Shown here: in pieces, positions 14,451 through 26,822 of the stretch
Layout: each line of letters starts with the position of its first letter
How positions within the stretch are numbered: position 1 is the first letter of the stretch
Assembly: GCF_003570995.1 (NCBI RefSeq)
Contig: NZ_QXIY01000032.1
Location: 1 to 47,326 of the forward strand
Direction: 5' to 3'
From: Candidatus Cryosericum septentrionale
GTDB taxonomy: Bacteria > Caldisericota > Caldisericia > Cryosericales > Cryosericaceae
DNA length: 47,326 bases
Made by a program: the position numbers and the translations under genes
The notes under the pieces: model-generated
What the model saw: the letters and a program-made list of their open reading frames with translations, nothing else
Database searches by the model: none
Told to the model about the DNA's origin: nothing

Positions 14451-17400
14451 CTCGGACACAGGCAAACGGGAGACCATGACTGACAAGGAAATTCATTCAC
14501 GTGAGGCTCCCATAGTGCAGAAGCAGGCGGAGGAGGCACTGGCCAGGAGCGAGGCACTGCTCAACGAAGTCCAGGAGGTCTCCCGCGTCGGCGGCTGGGA
14601 GTATGACATCCAGACGCGGCATCTCACGTGGACCGACGAGGTGTACCGTATCCACGAGCTGCCGCCAGACTATGACCCCAACGACATCGCAAACGACATC
14701 CACTTCTATCTGAGAGACGACCAGGCGCGGATAGAGGAGGCCTTTGATCGAGCGGTCACCGTCGGCGAGTCCTATGACCTGGAGCTTCAGTTCATGACTG
14801 CCAAGGGCAACCACCGATGGGTCAGGACGATGGGGCGACCCGAGCTGAAGGACGGCCACCCGACCCGCGTCGTCGGCAACATCACCGACATCACCGACCG
14901 CAAGCAGGCGGAGGAGGCGCTGCGGGAGAGCGAGGAGAACTTCCGGCACTTTCTGGATGACTCTCCGCTCGGCGTGCGCATAGTTACTGCGGAAGGCGAG
15001 ACAATGTATGCCAACCGGGCGATCCTGGATATCTATGGGTTCAGCAGCCTTGAGGAATTGAGAACAACACCCGTGGAAAAGCGGTACACGTCTGAGAGCT
15101 ATATCGAATTCAAGAAGAGATATGAGAGAAGACAGCAGGGCGAGGATTCTCCTTCGGAATATGAAGTCAACGTCGTGAGGAAAAACGGCGAGGTCCGGCA
15201 TCTTCTGGTCTCCCGCAAAGGGCAGCTTTGGAACGGTAAAAAGCAATATCAATTGCTCTACCGCGACATCACCGAGCGCAAGCAGGCGGAGGACAAGCTA
15301 CAGGTCGCACAGCTGCAGTGGAGTCAGTTTTTGGAGGCTTCGCCAGACCCAATGTGGATCAAGGATCCGTCAGGACGGTATGTCGCGGCTAGCAAGACGT
15401 ACTTTCACGTTGACCCAAGCGCTGAAGGCAACATCATCGGCAAGACGGATGCCGAGTGCTTTCCGCCCGAAAAAGCAGCGGTGTATGTGGCCGATGACCG
15501 TGTTGCCATCGAGACAGGTGCGAGCGAGGGCGAGTTCACTGCTGTGGGTGATGATGGCAAGCTCCGCACTTTTCTGACCAAGAAGGTCGTCCTGCGCGCG
15601 CCGGACGGTTCGGTAGCAGGAACTCTGGGCGTCAGCAGAGATATCACAGACCGCAAGCAGGCGGAGGAGGCGCTACTGCAGGCAAGAGACGACTGGGAAA
15701 GCACCTTCGACGCCCTGACAGACATGGTGACCATTCATGACAAGAATTTCAACATTGTCCGTGCGAACAGCAGTGCGCGTCGGATGCTGCAGCTGCCTCT
15801 CTCGGGCAATCTCACAAACGCGAAATGCTTCATGTGTTACCACGGCACGGAAAAGCCGCCTGAAGGATGTCCCAGTTGCAGAAGTCTCGTGACCGAGCAG
15901 CCGTGCTCCTCTGAATTCTTTGAACCCCACCTGAACAGGCATCTGGAAATCCGGGCCATACCAAGGTTTGACACTCACCACCAGTGCATCGGGTTGGTAC
16001 ATGTCGTCAGGGACATCACCGAGCGTAAGCAGGCGGAAGAAGAGACTCAGCGGGAACGAGCGTTTTTCGACCAACTGGTGGAGACAGCCCCGGAAGGCAT
16101 TGCGATCGCCGATACCCAAGGCAGGATCATGCGGGTGAATGCCGAGTTCGTGCGCATGTTTGGCTATGGGGTTGATGAGGTCGTCGGACAATGTCTCGAC
16201 GACCTGGTGGCTCCTCCCGCGCGCCAGGAAGAAGCCAGGGCGCTAACAAGGTCTACCGTTCAAGGCGGGAAAAACCTTCTGGAAACGGTGCGGTGCAGGA
16301 AGGACGGCACCCTCGTTGATGTGTCCCTCATCGGCGCATCTATTCTGGTCGCAGGGAAGCCGGAGGCGCTTTACGCCATCTACCGCGACATCACCGAGCG
16401 CAAGCAGGCCGAGGCTCAACTCCGTCAGTCCCAGAAGATAGAGGCCATCGGGACACTGGCAGGAGGGGTGGCGCACGACTTCAACAACCTGCTGACCGGC
16501 ATCCTGGGCAACATCGCCCTCATGCGCGGCAGCCTGCCCCCAGCCGACCCGTTGCTGGAAAACTTGGCCGCAGCCGAGACCGCCGCCCGTCAGGCAGCTG
16601 ACCTCACGAAAGGACTGCTAACCTTCAGCCGCAGGGCTATGGTCTCAGCGGTGCCCCTTGACATGGCAGAAGCCGTCGACACCACGCTGACCATCCTGAA
16701 ACAGTCACTGCCAGCCACCATGGACATCATCCGCGATGTCGAGCAGCCAGCCTGGACCGTCCTGCTGGACCGGTCGCAGTTGACCCAGATTCTGCTGAAC
16801 CTGGCCGTGAACGCACGCGATGCCATGAAGGGCAAAGGAACGCTGACGATACGCACCAGGAACGTGACCATCGACACAGCCTATGTCCACGAACACTTCT
16901 ATGCGCGCACGGGTGAGTTCATCCATCTCAGCGTCACAGACACGGGTCCCGGGATGTCTTCGGAAGTCATGCAGCATCTCTTTGAACCCTTCTACACGAC
17001 AAAACCAATAGGATCCGGGACGGGGCTGGGGCTCTCCGTCGTCTACGGTGCCGTCAAGCAGGCCGACGGCTGGATCACGGCAGTATCCACGGAAGGTGTC
17101 GGGACCACCTTCGACATCTACCTCCCTCGATGCCTGGAAGAACCCATGCACTCCTTCACTCCCAGTCCCCTCTCTGTGAACGTACATGGGGGAACGGTCC
17201 TGGTGGTCGAAGACGAGCCGGTCGTGCGCACGGTCACTCAGGCTCTCCTGAGCAGAAGCGGGTATACGGTTCTGACAGCACTGGACGGAGCATCGGCCTT
17301 GAACGTCCTGCGGGATCACCCTGTGGGCATCGGGCTCATCCTGCTGGACATGACCATGCCGGGTATGACGACCAGCGAAATCGTGCGGGCCATCCGTGCC

Positions 17401-17559
17401 CTGGACCCCACGGCCCCCATCCTGCTGAACTCCGGGTACACCTCCAACGGCGCCGTCAAGCAGATGCTCGAGGAGAACAGTGTCCAGGGGTTCCTGGGCA
17501 AGCCATACGACCTGGACCAGTTGCTGGGAAAGGTGCAAGAGCTTCTCCATAGAAGTTGA
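14437..17559 (+). CDS. Hybrid histidine kinase with five PAS domains, HisKA, HATPase and receiver
   Basis: 1040 residues, no membrane segment, so a cytosolic sensor. Five PAS modules (about 40-155, 160-285, 290-410, 415-540, 545-660) each end in a D-I-T-D/E-R-K-Q-A-E linker. The fourth carries a cysteine cluster (CFMCYHG, then GCPSCRSL), which may bind metal or act in redox sensing. HisKA follows with the phosphorylated H680 in [11 protein letters not shown], then HATPase (N-box NLAVNARDAM, G1 DTGPGM, G2 GTGLGLS), then a receiver (about 925-1040) with phosphoacceptor D971 in [12 protein letters not shown] 14437 (TGGAG 3 bases upstream) and ATG 14476 (GGGAG 3 bases upstream) are both possible starts. 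No partner response regulator lies nearby. Confidence 0.93.
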   Translation: MTKRNSDTGKRETMTDKEIHSREAPIVQKQAEEALARSEALLNEVQEVSRVGGWEYDIQTRHLTWTDEVYRIHELPPDYDPNDIANDIHFYLRDDQARIEEAFDRAVTVGESYDLELQFMTAKGNHRWVRTMGRPELKDGHPTRVVGNITDITDRKQAEEALRESEENFRHFLDDSPLGVRIVTAEGETMYANRAILDIYGFSSLEELRTTPVEKRYTSESYIEFKKRYERRQQGEDSPSEYEVNVVRKNGEVRHLLVSRKGQLWNGKKQYQLLYRDITERKQAEDKLQVAQLQWSQFLEASPDPMWIKDPSGRYVAASKTYFHVDPSAEGNIIGKTDAECFPPEKAAVYVADDRVAIETGASEGEFTAVGDDGKLRTFLTKKVVLRAPDGSVAGTLGVSRDITDRKQAEEALLQARDDWESTFDALTDMVTIHDKNFNIVRANSSARRMLQLPLSGNLTNAKCFMCYHGTEKPPEGCPSCRSLVTEQPCSSEFFEPHLNRHLEIRAIPRFDTHHQCIGLVHVVRDITERKQAEEETQRERAFFDQLVETAPEGIAIADTQGRIMRVNAEFVRMFGYGVDEVVGQCLDDLVAPPARQEEARALTRSTVQGGKNLLETVRCRKDGTLVDVSLIGASILVAGKPEALYAIYRDITERKQAEAQLRQSQKIEAIGTLAGGVAHDFNNLLTGILGNIALMRGSLPPADPLLENLAAAETAARQAADLTKGLLTFSRRAMVSAVPLDMAEAVDTTLTILKQSLPATMDIIRDVEQPAWTVLLDRSQLTQILLNLAVNARDAMKGKGTLTIRTRNVTIDTAYVHEHFYARTGEFIHLSVTDTGPGMSSEVMQHLFEPFYTTKPIGSGTGLGLSVVYGAVKQADGWITAVSTEGVGTTFDIYLPRCLEEPMHSFTPSPLSVNVHGGTVLVVEDEPVVRTVTQALLSRSGYTVLTALDGASALNVLRDHPVGIGLILLDMTMPGMTTSEIVRAIRALDPTAPILLNSGYTSNGAVKQMLEENSVQGFLGKPYDLDQLLGKVQELLHRS

Positions 17560-17634
17560 GCGGGCTGCTGGCGTCGAGATAACGACTCCAGCTATAGTTG
17601 GCAGCTACCCCAACAACAGACCCCGAAGACAACG

Positions 17635-17707
17635 CTGGATTCCCGCCTGCGCGGGAATGACGGATGCACGAACAGGACTGGATCCCCGAATACGCGGGAA
17701 TGACAGG
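17635..17707 (+). repeat. Dispersed REP-like repeat, copies B and C in tandem
   Basis: Copy B (17635-17663) has the perfect palindrome core TCCCGCctgcGCGGGA. Copy C (17678-17707) is a variant (CTGGATCCCCGAATACGCGG then GAATGACAGG) 14 bases downstream in the same orientation. They sit in a 540-base gap between genes. Confidence 0.8.
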
Positions 17708-17869
17708 TCAGAGGATGAAGATGAGCATGTACGGATGTTTCGAGAGACGTGTAGCACAGGTGGCAACAGAAGCCTGAGAGCCCGGCCGGCAAGGGCTGGA
17801 CCTCAGAGGCGCCGACAGGACCACACAACGAAGGCCCAGACCACCTTCCTCTCTTCTCCTCCCTCCACA

Positions 17870-17902
17870 TCGCCCGGCTGCCCTGCCGGGCGACTTCCTT
17901 TC
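17870..17902 (+). terminator. Terminator-like hairpin in the gap after the first hybrid kinase
   Basis: TCGCCCGGC (17870-17878) pairs with GCCGGGCGA (17885-17893), loop TGCCCT, followed by CTTCCTTTCC. It lies 310 bases after the kinase stop. The rest of 17560-17937 holds only the REP repeats and no supportable gene. Confidence 0.6.
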
Positions 17903-17937
17903 CCGGCCGTGACTACGCAGCATGTGAGGGAACGTGC

Positions 17938-17966
17938 CTGTTGTCGCGCCACAAATCCGTTATACT
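17938..17966 (+). promoter_or_regulatory. Candidate promoter of the DUF4209 unit
   Basis: A good -10 TATACT (17961-17966) with a weak -35 CTGTTG (17938-17943) at 17 bp. The leader to the first ATG is about 130 nt. Confidence 0.5.
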
Positions 17967-18101
17967 AGCAAAGGTGCACGGGCGTCTGCGAGTCCTGAAA
18001 GGGGCTCCTGAGCTGCCGAGTGCACGGGCGATCGCACCCCCAAGTCGTGCGTGTGGCCGTCCGCTGCCGTGGGACAGCGTTTTGGCCGCAGGGAGGATTG
18101 T

Positions 18102-21265
<3,164 letters not shown>

Positions 21266-21289
21266 TCTGCTCCGCATCACTCAGCTATC

Positions 21290-21320
21290 AGCCCCGGGAC
21301 CACGGTCCCGGGGCTTCGTC
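21290..21320 (+). terminator. Terminator of the DUF4209 unit
   Basis: GCCCCGGGAC (21291-21300) pairs with GTCCCGGGGC (21305-21314) around CACG, followed by TTCGTCGTTC. It is 25 bases after the stop codon. Confidence 0.8.
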
Positions 21321-21366
21321 GTTCGCCCCCCGGGCGCTCCGCGTGGACCTCCTGCCGCTCCGCTCT

Positions 21367-21394
21367 TTGACACACGCACATCTGTGGCTAGACT
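21367..21394 (+). promoter_or_regulatory. Promoter of the 7TM hybrid kinase gene
   Basis: TTGACA (21367-21372), 16-bp spacer, TAGACT (21389-21394). Confidence 0.65.
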
Positions 21395-21463
21395 GTCCAC
21401 ACAAGCAGCCTTGCGGAAGACCAGGGCCAGAAATCGTCCCAGTGGAGCGATCGCGCACATGAA

Positions 21464-23656
21464 ATGGATGGACGAACGTTGAACATGCAGGCGACACCGT
21501 TCACGCTGCCATTGCTGGCAGCAGCCGCTATCTCAGCAGCCGTCGCAGTCCTTGCCTGGCGACGCAGGCCTTCCCGGGGCGCCCGTGCCTTCTCGGCAAC
21601 CATGTCTCTGGTGGTCCTGAACATTCTCGTCTCGCTGTTCCTCCTCGGCAGTACGACACTGGATTCCTTCCTGTTCTGGGTGAAGATGTCGTTTCTGGGT
21701 GGAGCCCTGAGCGTCGCATGGCTGGTCTTCACCCTCAGGTACGATGGGAGATCACTGCGCGATGTCACTCGCATTGCGGCGTTTGCAGCAGTTGAACCGG
21801 CAGTGGTATTTGTCCTGGCCTGGTTCAACGACCTGCACCACCTGCTCTGGACTCAGGCCGTCGCCGCGCCCATCACGGCCCCCGGCGCACTCCTGCGCGT
21901 CGACACACGCCTTGGTCCACTGTTCTGGGTCTGGAGCGCGTACCAGTATGCACTTCTGCTGTCGGGTGTCGTGATCCTGCTGCGCGGCCTGTTCAGGGTG
22001 CCCTCTGCCTACCGTGGCCAGACGGTCGCCGTTCTGGTCGCGATGGCCGTACCGTGGACCGCCAATGTCCTGTTCCTGGTTGGTCGGACTCCAGTCACCG
22101 GGGTCGACCTCACTCCCTTCGCCTTCGCTCTGAGCGGCATAGCCCTCTTCCTCGCCCTGTATCGCTTCCGCTTCCTCGACCTCGTCCCCATCCCCCGCTC
22201 GCTCGTCCTGGAGGCCAGCCCAAACGGAGCGCTCGTCCTTGACAGCCAGGGTCGACTCGTCGACATCAACGCCGCCGCCGAGGCAATCCTGGGGTGCTCC
22301 GCCCGCGACGTCCTGGGCGCCGAGGGGACGCAGGTCCTGCCTGCCCTTTCATCCGCAGCGTCCGGCACTGATGTCGAGCTGGCCTTCGTCCGTGACGGGG
22401 TGGAGCGCTCCTACGACCTTCACGTCGCTCCGCTGCGCAAGCGCATGGGGAAGCTCGCTCTCCTGGTCGACGTCACCGACCGCAAGCGCATGACCACGCG
22501 CCTGCTTCAGGCACAGAAAATGGACGCCCTTGGCCTCATGGCAGGTGGAATCGCCCATGACTTCAACAACCTGCTCACGGGCATCCTCGGCAACCTCAGT
22601 ATCGTGCGCGACCAGGCAGGCCAGCCGGACTCCATCGCAGAGCCGCTGGCCCAGGCTGAGCAGGCTGCTAGGCAGGCTGCCGGCCTCACACACAACCTAC
22701 TGACGTTCAGCCTCAATGGGAGCCCAGCGCCGACGTACGTCAACCTCAGCCAGTCTGTCGACCTCACGCTGCAGTCGATCGCAGAACTGGTGCCGCCCTC
22801 CGTGACAATCGCCCGGGACTATACACCGGGGCTCTGGAACGTTCTCATCGACCAGGTTCAGCTTGGACAGCTTGTCATCAACCTCGTCGTGAACGCCCGA
22901 GACGCCATGAACGGCGCAGGGACGCTGACCATCCGGACCAGCAACGTCGACGTTGACGAGTGGTTTGTCCAGGCACATCCCGACGCTCGGCCGGGCGAAC
23001 ACGTCCTCCTGCAGGTGACCGACACCGGCGGCGGAATGACCGACACGGTGCGGCAGCACCTGTTCGAGCCATTCTTCACGACCAAACCCGTCGGACATGG
23101 AACCGGCCTGGGCCTCGCGGTCGTCTATGGGGCAGTCCAGCAGGCTGGCGGCTGGATCACGGTGGACACGGCGGCAGGAGAAGGGACCACCTTCTCCACA
23201 TACCTGCCACGGTGCAGGGAACCGGCGAAGGCTCGGGCGGCGCAGGAACCACGCACGCAAAGAACACAGGGGCACAAGACGGTGCTGGTCGTGGACGACG
23301 AGGAGATGATCCTGCAGCTCACCAGGCGCATGCTGGAACGCTCTGGCTACAAGGTAGTGACCGCTGCGGACGGTCCGTCGGCAGTCGCCGTCATCCAGGG
23401 GAATCCTGCCGCCGTGGACCTCGTCCTGCTGGACATGACCATGCCAGGCATGACGGGGGACCAGGTGCTCCGGGAACTGAGACGGCTGGGGTACTCGGCC
23501 CCTGTCCTCATCTCGTCGGGGTATTCGCTAGGTGGCAGCATCCAGGATCTGGTTCGGGGTCCTGGAGGCGCCGACGGGTTCCTGCCCAAGCCGTACACCA
23601 TGCAGGAACTCTCAGAGGCGGTCTGCGCGGCTCTGGGCGGCGTCCGGACGAGCTGA
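21464..23656 (+). CDS. Membrane hybrid histidine kinase (HisKA_7TM-type sensor, PAS, HisKA, HATPase, receiver)
   Basis: 730 residues. Seven hydrophobic helices in the first ~230 residues, with [12 protein letters not shown] and [18 protein letters not shown] at the ends, fit the histidine-kinase N-terminal 7TM sensor family. A PAS domain follows (about 240-345: [20 protein letters not shown]). HisKA has H365 in [11 protein letters not shown]; HATPase shows [16 protein letters not shown] and GTGLGLA; the receiver (about 605-730) has D657 in [10 protein letters not shown] weak start region: ATG 21464 is used, and ATG 21485 is an alternative that begins just before the first helix. It is anchored in the cytoplasmic membrane; the signal is unknown. 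No response regulator is adjacent. Confidence 0.93.
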   Translation: MDGRTLNMQATPFTLPLLAAAAISAAVAVLAWRRRPSRGARAFSATMSLVVLNILVSLFLLGSTTLDSFLFWVKMSFLGGALSVAWLVFTLRYDGRSLRDVTRIAAFAAVEPAVVFVLAWFNDLHHLLWTQAVAAPITAPGALLRVDTRLGPLFWVWSAYQYALLLSGVVILLRGLFRVPSAYRGQTVAVLVAMAVPWTANVLFLVGRTPVTGVDLTPFAFALSGIALFLALYRFRFLDLVPIPRSLVLEASPNGALVLDSQGRLVDINAAAEAILGCSARDVLGAEGTQVLPALSSAASGTDVELAFVRDGVERSYDLHVAPLRKRMGKLALLVDVTDRKRMTTRLLQAQKMDALGLMAGGIAHDFNNLLTGILGNLSIVRDQAGQPDSIAEPLAQAEQAARQAAGLTHNLLTFSLNGSPAPTYVNLSQSVDLTLQSIAELVPPSVTIARDYTPGLWNVLIDQVQLGQLVINLVVNARDAMNGAGTLTIRTSNVDVDEWFVQAHPDARPGEHVLLQVTDTGGGMTDTVRQHLFEPFFTTKPVGHGTGLGLAVVYGAVQQAGGWITVDTAAGEGTTFSTYLPRCREPAKARAAQEPRTQRTQGHKTVLVVDDEEMILQLTRRMLERSGYKVVTAADGPSAVAVIQGNPAAVDLVLLDMTMPGMTGDQVLRELRRLGYSAPVLISSGYSLGGSIQDLVRGPGGADGFLPKPYTMQELSEAVCAALGGVRTS

Positions 23657-23714
23657 GCACGCCCGTGTTGCACCACGGCGCATCGTCGCCATGCTGCTCG
23701 CAGGAGGTGGTCTC

Positions 23715-23780
23715 ATGAGTACGCCGATGTCTGTCCCCACAGAGTCATCCACTACGACTTCGGCAGACCTTGTCCCGTGA
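23715..23780 (+). CDS. Possible 21-residue Ser/Thr-rich peptide behind a strong ribosome site
   Basis: AGGAGG lies 7 bases before ATG 23715, and a 21-codon frame follows (MSTPMSVPTESS, then TTTSADLVP and stop). Nothing downstream continues it in any frame. It may be the surviving start of a lost gene, like the truncated genes elsewhere in the window, or a short expressed peptide. No homology was recognised. Confidence 0.25.
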   Translation: MSTPMSVPTESSTTTSADLVP

Positions 23781-23859
23781 ACCCCGTCCAACCAGAGAAA
23801 CAGTAACCACCCGTCGGCGCAGGGCAACAACTGCGTCGATGGCATGCACTATGTGCTGT

Positions 23860-24456
23860 CTACGACGCGACGATCGACCAGGCAGCGTAGAGCAGAAGTC
23901 CCACGAGGACGAGCGAGTAGGCGAACCTGACCTTCGAGTTGGCGATGAAACGTTGGATGCCGGCGCCAAGCAGTGCCCACAGCGAGGTCGAACAGAAGCT
24001 CAGGACAGCAAGCAACACTGCAGAGATGACGACTGCCACCCAGCTCTTCGCCAACGGGGCAAGCAGGGTGGCATACATCGTCAGCCCGAACAGGATGACC
24101 TTGGGGTTGACGAGCTGCAGCAGCAGCCCGTCGCGGTACCGCGTGCCGGTCGCCGTCGGAGACGCGTGTGCATGGTCCTGTGGCCGCGCGACGGTCCAGG
24201 CGATCCATAGCAGATACGCGACGCCCGCAATCTTCAGGACGACCGCGATCCTGTCATAGGCCGAGACGACGAGCTCCGTCAGCAGTCCCGACGCCACCAT
24301 GATGCAGAAGAACCCTGTAACGACGCCCCCGATGAAGCGGAGCGTGCGGGGATACCCTACGCGCATCCCCAGCGAGGAAGAGGTGATGTTGTTCGGACCC
24401 GGAGTGAAGATGGAAACTAGCGCGTAGCCGAGCACTGGCAGCAGCTCGATCCCCAT
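23860..24456 (-). CDS. LysE/RhtB-family amino-acid exporter
   Basis: 198 residues with six membrane helices. The family signature is in the first loop: VSIFTPGPNNITSSSLGMRVG (pattern TPGPN near the N-terminus). A second typical segment is LQLVNPKVILFGLTMYA (NPK motif). LysE/RhtB proteins export lysine, arginine, threonine, homoserine or similar compounds; the substrate is unknown. ATG 24456 has no good ribosome site of its own; its first base is the last base of the stop of the upstream YCII gene (TGATG), so translation was probably coupled to it. That upstream gene is now frameshifted, which may reduce exporter expression. An in-frame extension to 24570 is only overlap with the YCII remnant. 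Confidence 0.87.
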   Translation of the reverse strand: MGIELLPVLGYALVSIFTPGPNNITSSSLGMRVGYPRTLRFIGGVVTGFFCIMVASGLLTELVVSAYDRIAVVLKIAGVAYLLWIAWTVARPQDHAHASPTATGTRYRDGLLLQLVNPKVILFGLTMYATLLAPLAKSWVAVVISAVLLAVLSFCSTSLWALLGAGIQRFIANSKVRFAYSLVLVGLLLYAAWSIVAS

Positions 24457-24679
24457 CACCTGCACGGCAGGTGCTCCAGCGATATGCGGAACGGGTGCAG
24501 CTCCGCGGTCATGACACCTGCGCGTACGGCCGGGTCGTCTGCCATGAACGAGCGCGCTGCAGACGCACAAAATGACGATCGATGGCGGCGGACTCGTCCT
24601 CCGTCGGTGACGCCATCGCCGCAGGCCTGGTCAGGTGTACCACATAGATCCATGTCGCCACATCGTTCTCCTGTGTCAT
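24456..24679 (-). pseudogene. YCII-family gene with internal deletion and frameshift
   Basis: Reading leftward from ATG 24679 (GGAGGGGGAG just upstream), the frame gives MTQENDVATWIYVVHLTRPA and continues to HFVRLQR, the normal first half of a YCII domain (IDRHF carries the family histidine). It then runs out of family and stops near 24509. In the next frame the normal end is preserved: ARSFMADDPAVRAGVMTAEL, then HPFRISLEHLPCR and a stop at 24456. About 35 middle codons are missing, and the deletion is not a multiple of three. YCII proteins are small dimeric enzymes or binding proteins of uncertain function. The two halves and their order make this assignment firm; the cause (deletion in nature or in assembly) cannot be told from sequence. 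Confidence 0.75.
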
Positions 24680-24774
24680 GGCTCCCCCTCCGGTGACAGT
24701 GTAGCAGGAATCGCCTGCGCGCACGACCTTCCGCGTTGTCTCATCCCAGTCTGCTGATAAAAAGCCGCTGATTC

Positions 24775-24845
24775 GTCATGCCCGCGCAGGCGGGTATCGG
24801 TGCCTTCACAGGGACATGGGTTCCCACCTCCGCGGGAACGACGGA
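24775..24845 (-). repeat. Dispersed REP-like repeat, copies D (inverted) and E
   Basis: Copy D (24775-24799) reads on the minus strand as a TACCCGCctgcGCGGGcATGACG version of the repeat. Copy E (24816-24845) is a direct-strand variant (GGTTCCCACCTCCGCGGGAA then CGACGGA). They face each other, 16 bases apart. The remainder of 24680-24989 contains the YCII start region and no other gene that I can support. Confidence 0.65.
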
Positions 24846-24989
24846 CCAGGAGAGACTGCCGAACGGATGGGCTTGTAACACGGTCGCTCGGAAGCAGGCT
24901 GCTTCCGGGCGATATGCTGCTCGAGTCCTAGTGTCCGGCGTCACGTCACGGGCAGAGGAGACCCGTCATGAAGCCGGGCGCACCACGGT

Positions 24990-26822
24990 TCAGGAGACAG
25001 CAGCCAGAGTCGCGGTCCCCTTGAACTGCGACATATACAGGTTGTAGTAGAATCCATGCTGTTCCAGCAGTGACGTGTGCGTACCGTGTTCGATGATGTG
25101 CCCCCCGTCGATGACCAGGACCTGATCCGCACTGCGGATGGTGCTGAGCCGATGGGCGATGACGAAGCTGGTGCGCCCCTTCATCAGGTTGAGCAGCGCC
25201 CGCTGAATATGGATTTCAGTACGGGTGTCAACGGATGATGTGGCCTCATCGAGGACGAGGATGCGGGGGTCGGCGAGGATAGCGCGTGCGATGGTCAGCA
25301 GCTGGCGCTGTCCCTGGCTGAGATCACTTCCTCTCTCGGCGAGGACGGTGTCGTATCCCTGCGGGAGACGCCGGATGAACTGGTCGGCGTTCGCAAGCGT
25401 CGCCGCCGCGACGATGTCCTCGTCTGTCGCATCGAGGCGCCCATAGCGGAGATTCTCCTTCACGCTGGCCGAGAACAGGAATCCATCCTGCAGCACGATA
25501 CCTAGCTGACGGCGCAGGCTGTCCACCTGCACGTCACGGATGTCGGTGCCGTCGACCGTCACGCGCCCGCCCTGGATGTCGTAGAACCGGGAGAGAATGC
25601 TGACCATGGTCGTCTTGCCGGCCCCGGTGGGTCCGACCAGCGCCACCATGTGGCCTGGCAGCGCATGCAGGTTGACGTCACGCAAGACCGGGACATCCCT
25701 GAGGTACCCGAAGTCGACGTGGTCGAACACGACGTCGCCCTGGATTTCGCCGAGCTGGGGTGCGTCCGGCTTGTCGCGCAGTTCCGGCCGATGGTCGATG
25801 ACCTCGAACACGCGTTCCGCACCCGCCAGAGCTGCCTGGATGGTGCTGAGAAGGTTCGCCACCTGCAGGAGGGGTTGCGACAGTCGTTGCGTGTACGTGA
25901 TGAAGGCCGAGACAACGCCGACCGTGACGATGCCCTTGATGGCAAGTGTGCCACCAACCCCCGCGACGATGGCGATATCCATGTGGTCAAGCACCATGAG
26001 GAGCGGCATGGCGAGCAGGGCGACAAACTGCGCCTTCCGTCCTGCCACGAGCGCCGCCTGATTGCTCTTGCCGAACACGCCGAGAGCTGTAGCCTCCTGG
26101 CCGAACGCCTGCACGACGCGCTGGCCGCTGACCGTCTCGTCCATTACACCGTTCAGTGCCCCGACCGTGCGTTGTTGTTCAAGGAACAGCGCACGAGTCC
26201 GGCTCATGATCCCGCCCGTCAGGAGGAACATGAACGGCATCATGACAAAGGCAGCAAGCGCAAGCCACCTGTTGAGGACCAGCATGATGCCGATGATGGC
26301 TGCGACACTGAAGACGTTGCTGACCAGTGATGTCAGGTCTTGCGACAGCGTCTGGCTGATGGCGTCCATATCATTCGTAAGGCGGCTCATCAGGTCTCCC
26401 TGGGAATGGCGATCGAAGTAGCTCATGGACAGTGTCTGCAGGTGTTCGAAGAGGCCCCGCCGCATGTCACGCACGGCATACTGCGAGACGCCTGCCATGA
26501 TCCATGCCTGCCACGACCCGGCAAGCCATGTGCCGACCCCTGCTGCAGTCATCAAGACGGCGATGCGCAGCAGACCCTGAGCGCTGTGCGTCTTGATGAT
26601 CGTGTCGATGGCCTGCCCGATGAGAAGCGGGCCCACCAGAGACAGTCCCGCTCCGACCACCAGCAGGACCGTGACCAGCACGAGTTTCCCACGGTACGGC
26701 TTCAGGTAGGCGATGAGGCGACGCGCAGCTCCGCGTGCGTCTTTCGCCCTGGCCGTAGCCATGGCTCCTCCCATCGGGCCGCCCCCGCGAGCAACCTGCC
26801 CACGTACGTTCTGGTCAGCCAT
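24990..26822 (-). CDS. ABC exporter half-transporter with catalytically competent ATPase (heterodimer subunit 2)
   Basis: 610 residues: six membrane helices (about 30-335) and a C-terminal nucleotide-binding domain. Walker A is GPTGAGKTT with K403; Walker B is ILVLDEATSS with catalytic E526; the H-loop is IAHRLSTIRS with H557. The signature motif is LSQGQ rather than LSGGQ (about 499-503). Together with the upstream subunit this gives one normal and one degenerate ATP site, as in TM287/288, BmrCD and LmrCD multidrug exporters. ATG 26822 has GGAGGAGG 9 bases upstream and overlaps the preceding gene by 8 bases. A multidrug or lipid substrate is likely. Confidence 0.93.
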   Translation of the reverse strand: MADQNVRGQVARGGGPMGGAMATARAKDARGAARRLIAYLKPYRGKLVLVTVLLVVGAGLSLVGPLLIGQAIDTIIKTHSAQGLLRIAVLMTAAGVGTWLAGSWQAWIMAGVSQYAVRDMRRGLFEHLQTLSMSYFDRHSQGDLMSRLTNDMDAISQTLSQDLTSLVSNVFSVAAIIGIMLVLNRWLALAAFVMMPFMFLLTGGIMSRTRALFLEQQRTVGALNGVMDETVSGQRVVQAFGQEATALGVFGKSNQAALVAGRKAQFVALLAMPLLMVLDHMDIAIVAGVGGTLAIKGIVTVGVVSAFITYTQRLSQPLLQVANLLSTIQAALAGAERVFEVIDHRPELRDKPDAPQLGEIQGDVVFDHVDFGYLRDVPVLRDVNLHALPGHMVALVGPTGAGKTTMVSILSRFYDIQGGRVTVDGTDIRDVQVDSLRRQLGIVLQDGFLFSASVKENLRYGRLDATDEDIVAAATLANADQFIRRLPQGYDTVLAERGSDLSQGQRQLLTIARAILADPRILVLDEATSSVDTRTEIHIQRALLNLMKGRTSFVIAHRLSTIRSADQVLVIDGGHIIEHGTHTSLLEQHGFYYNLYMSQFKGTATLAAVS

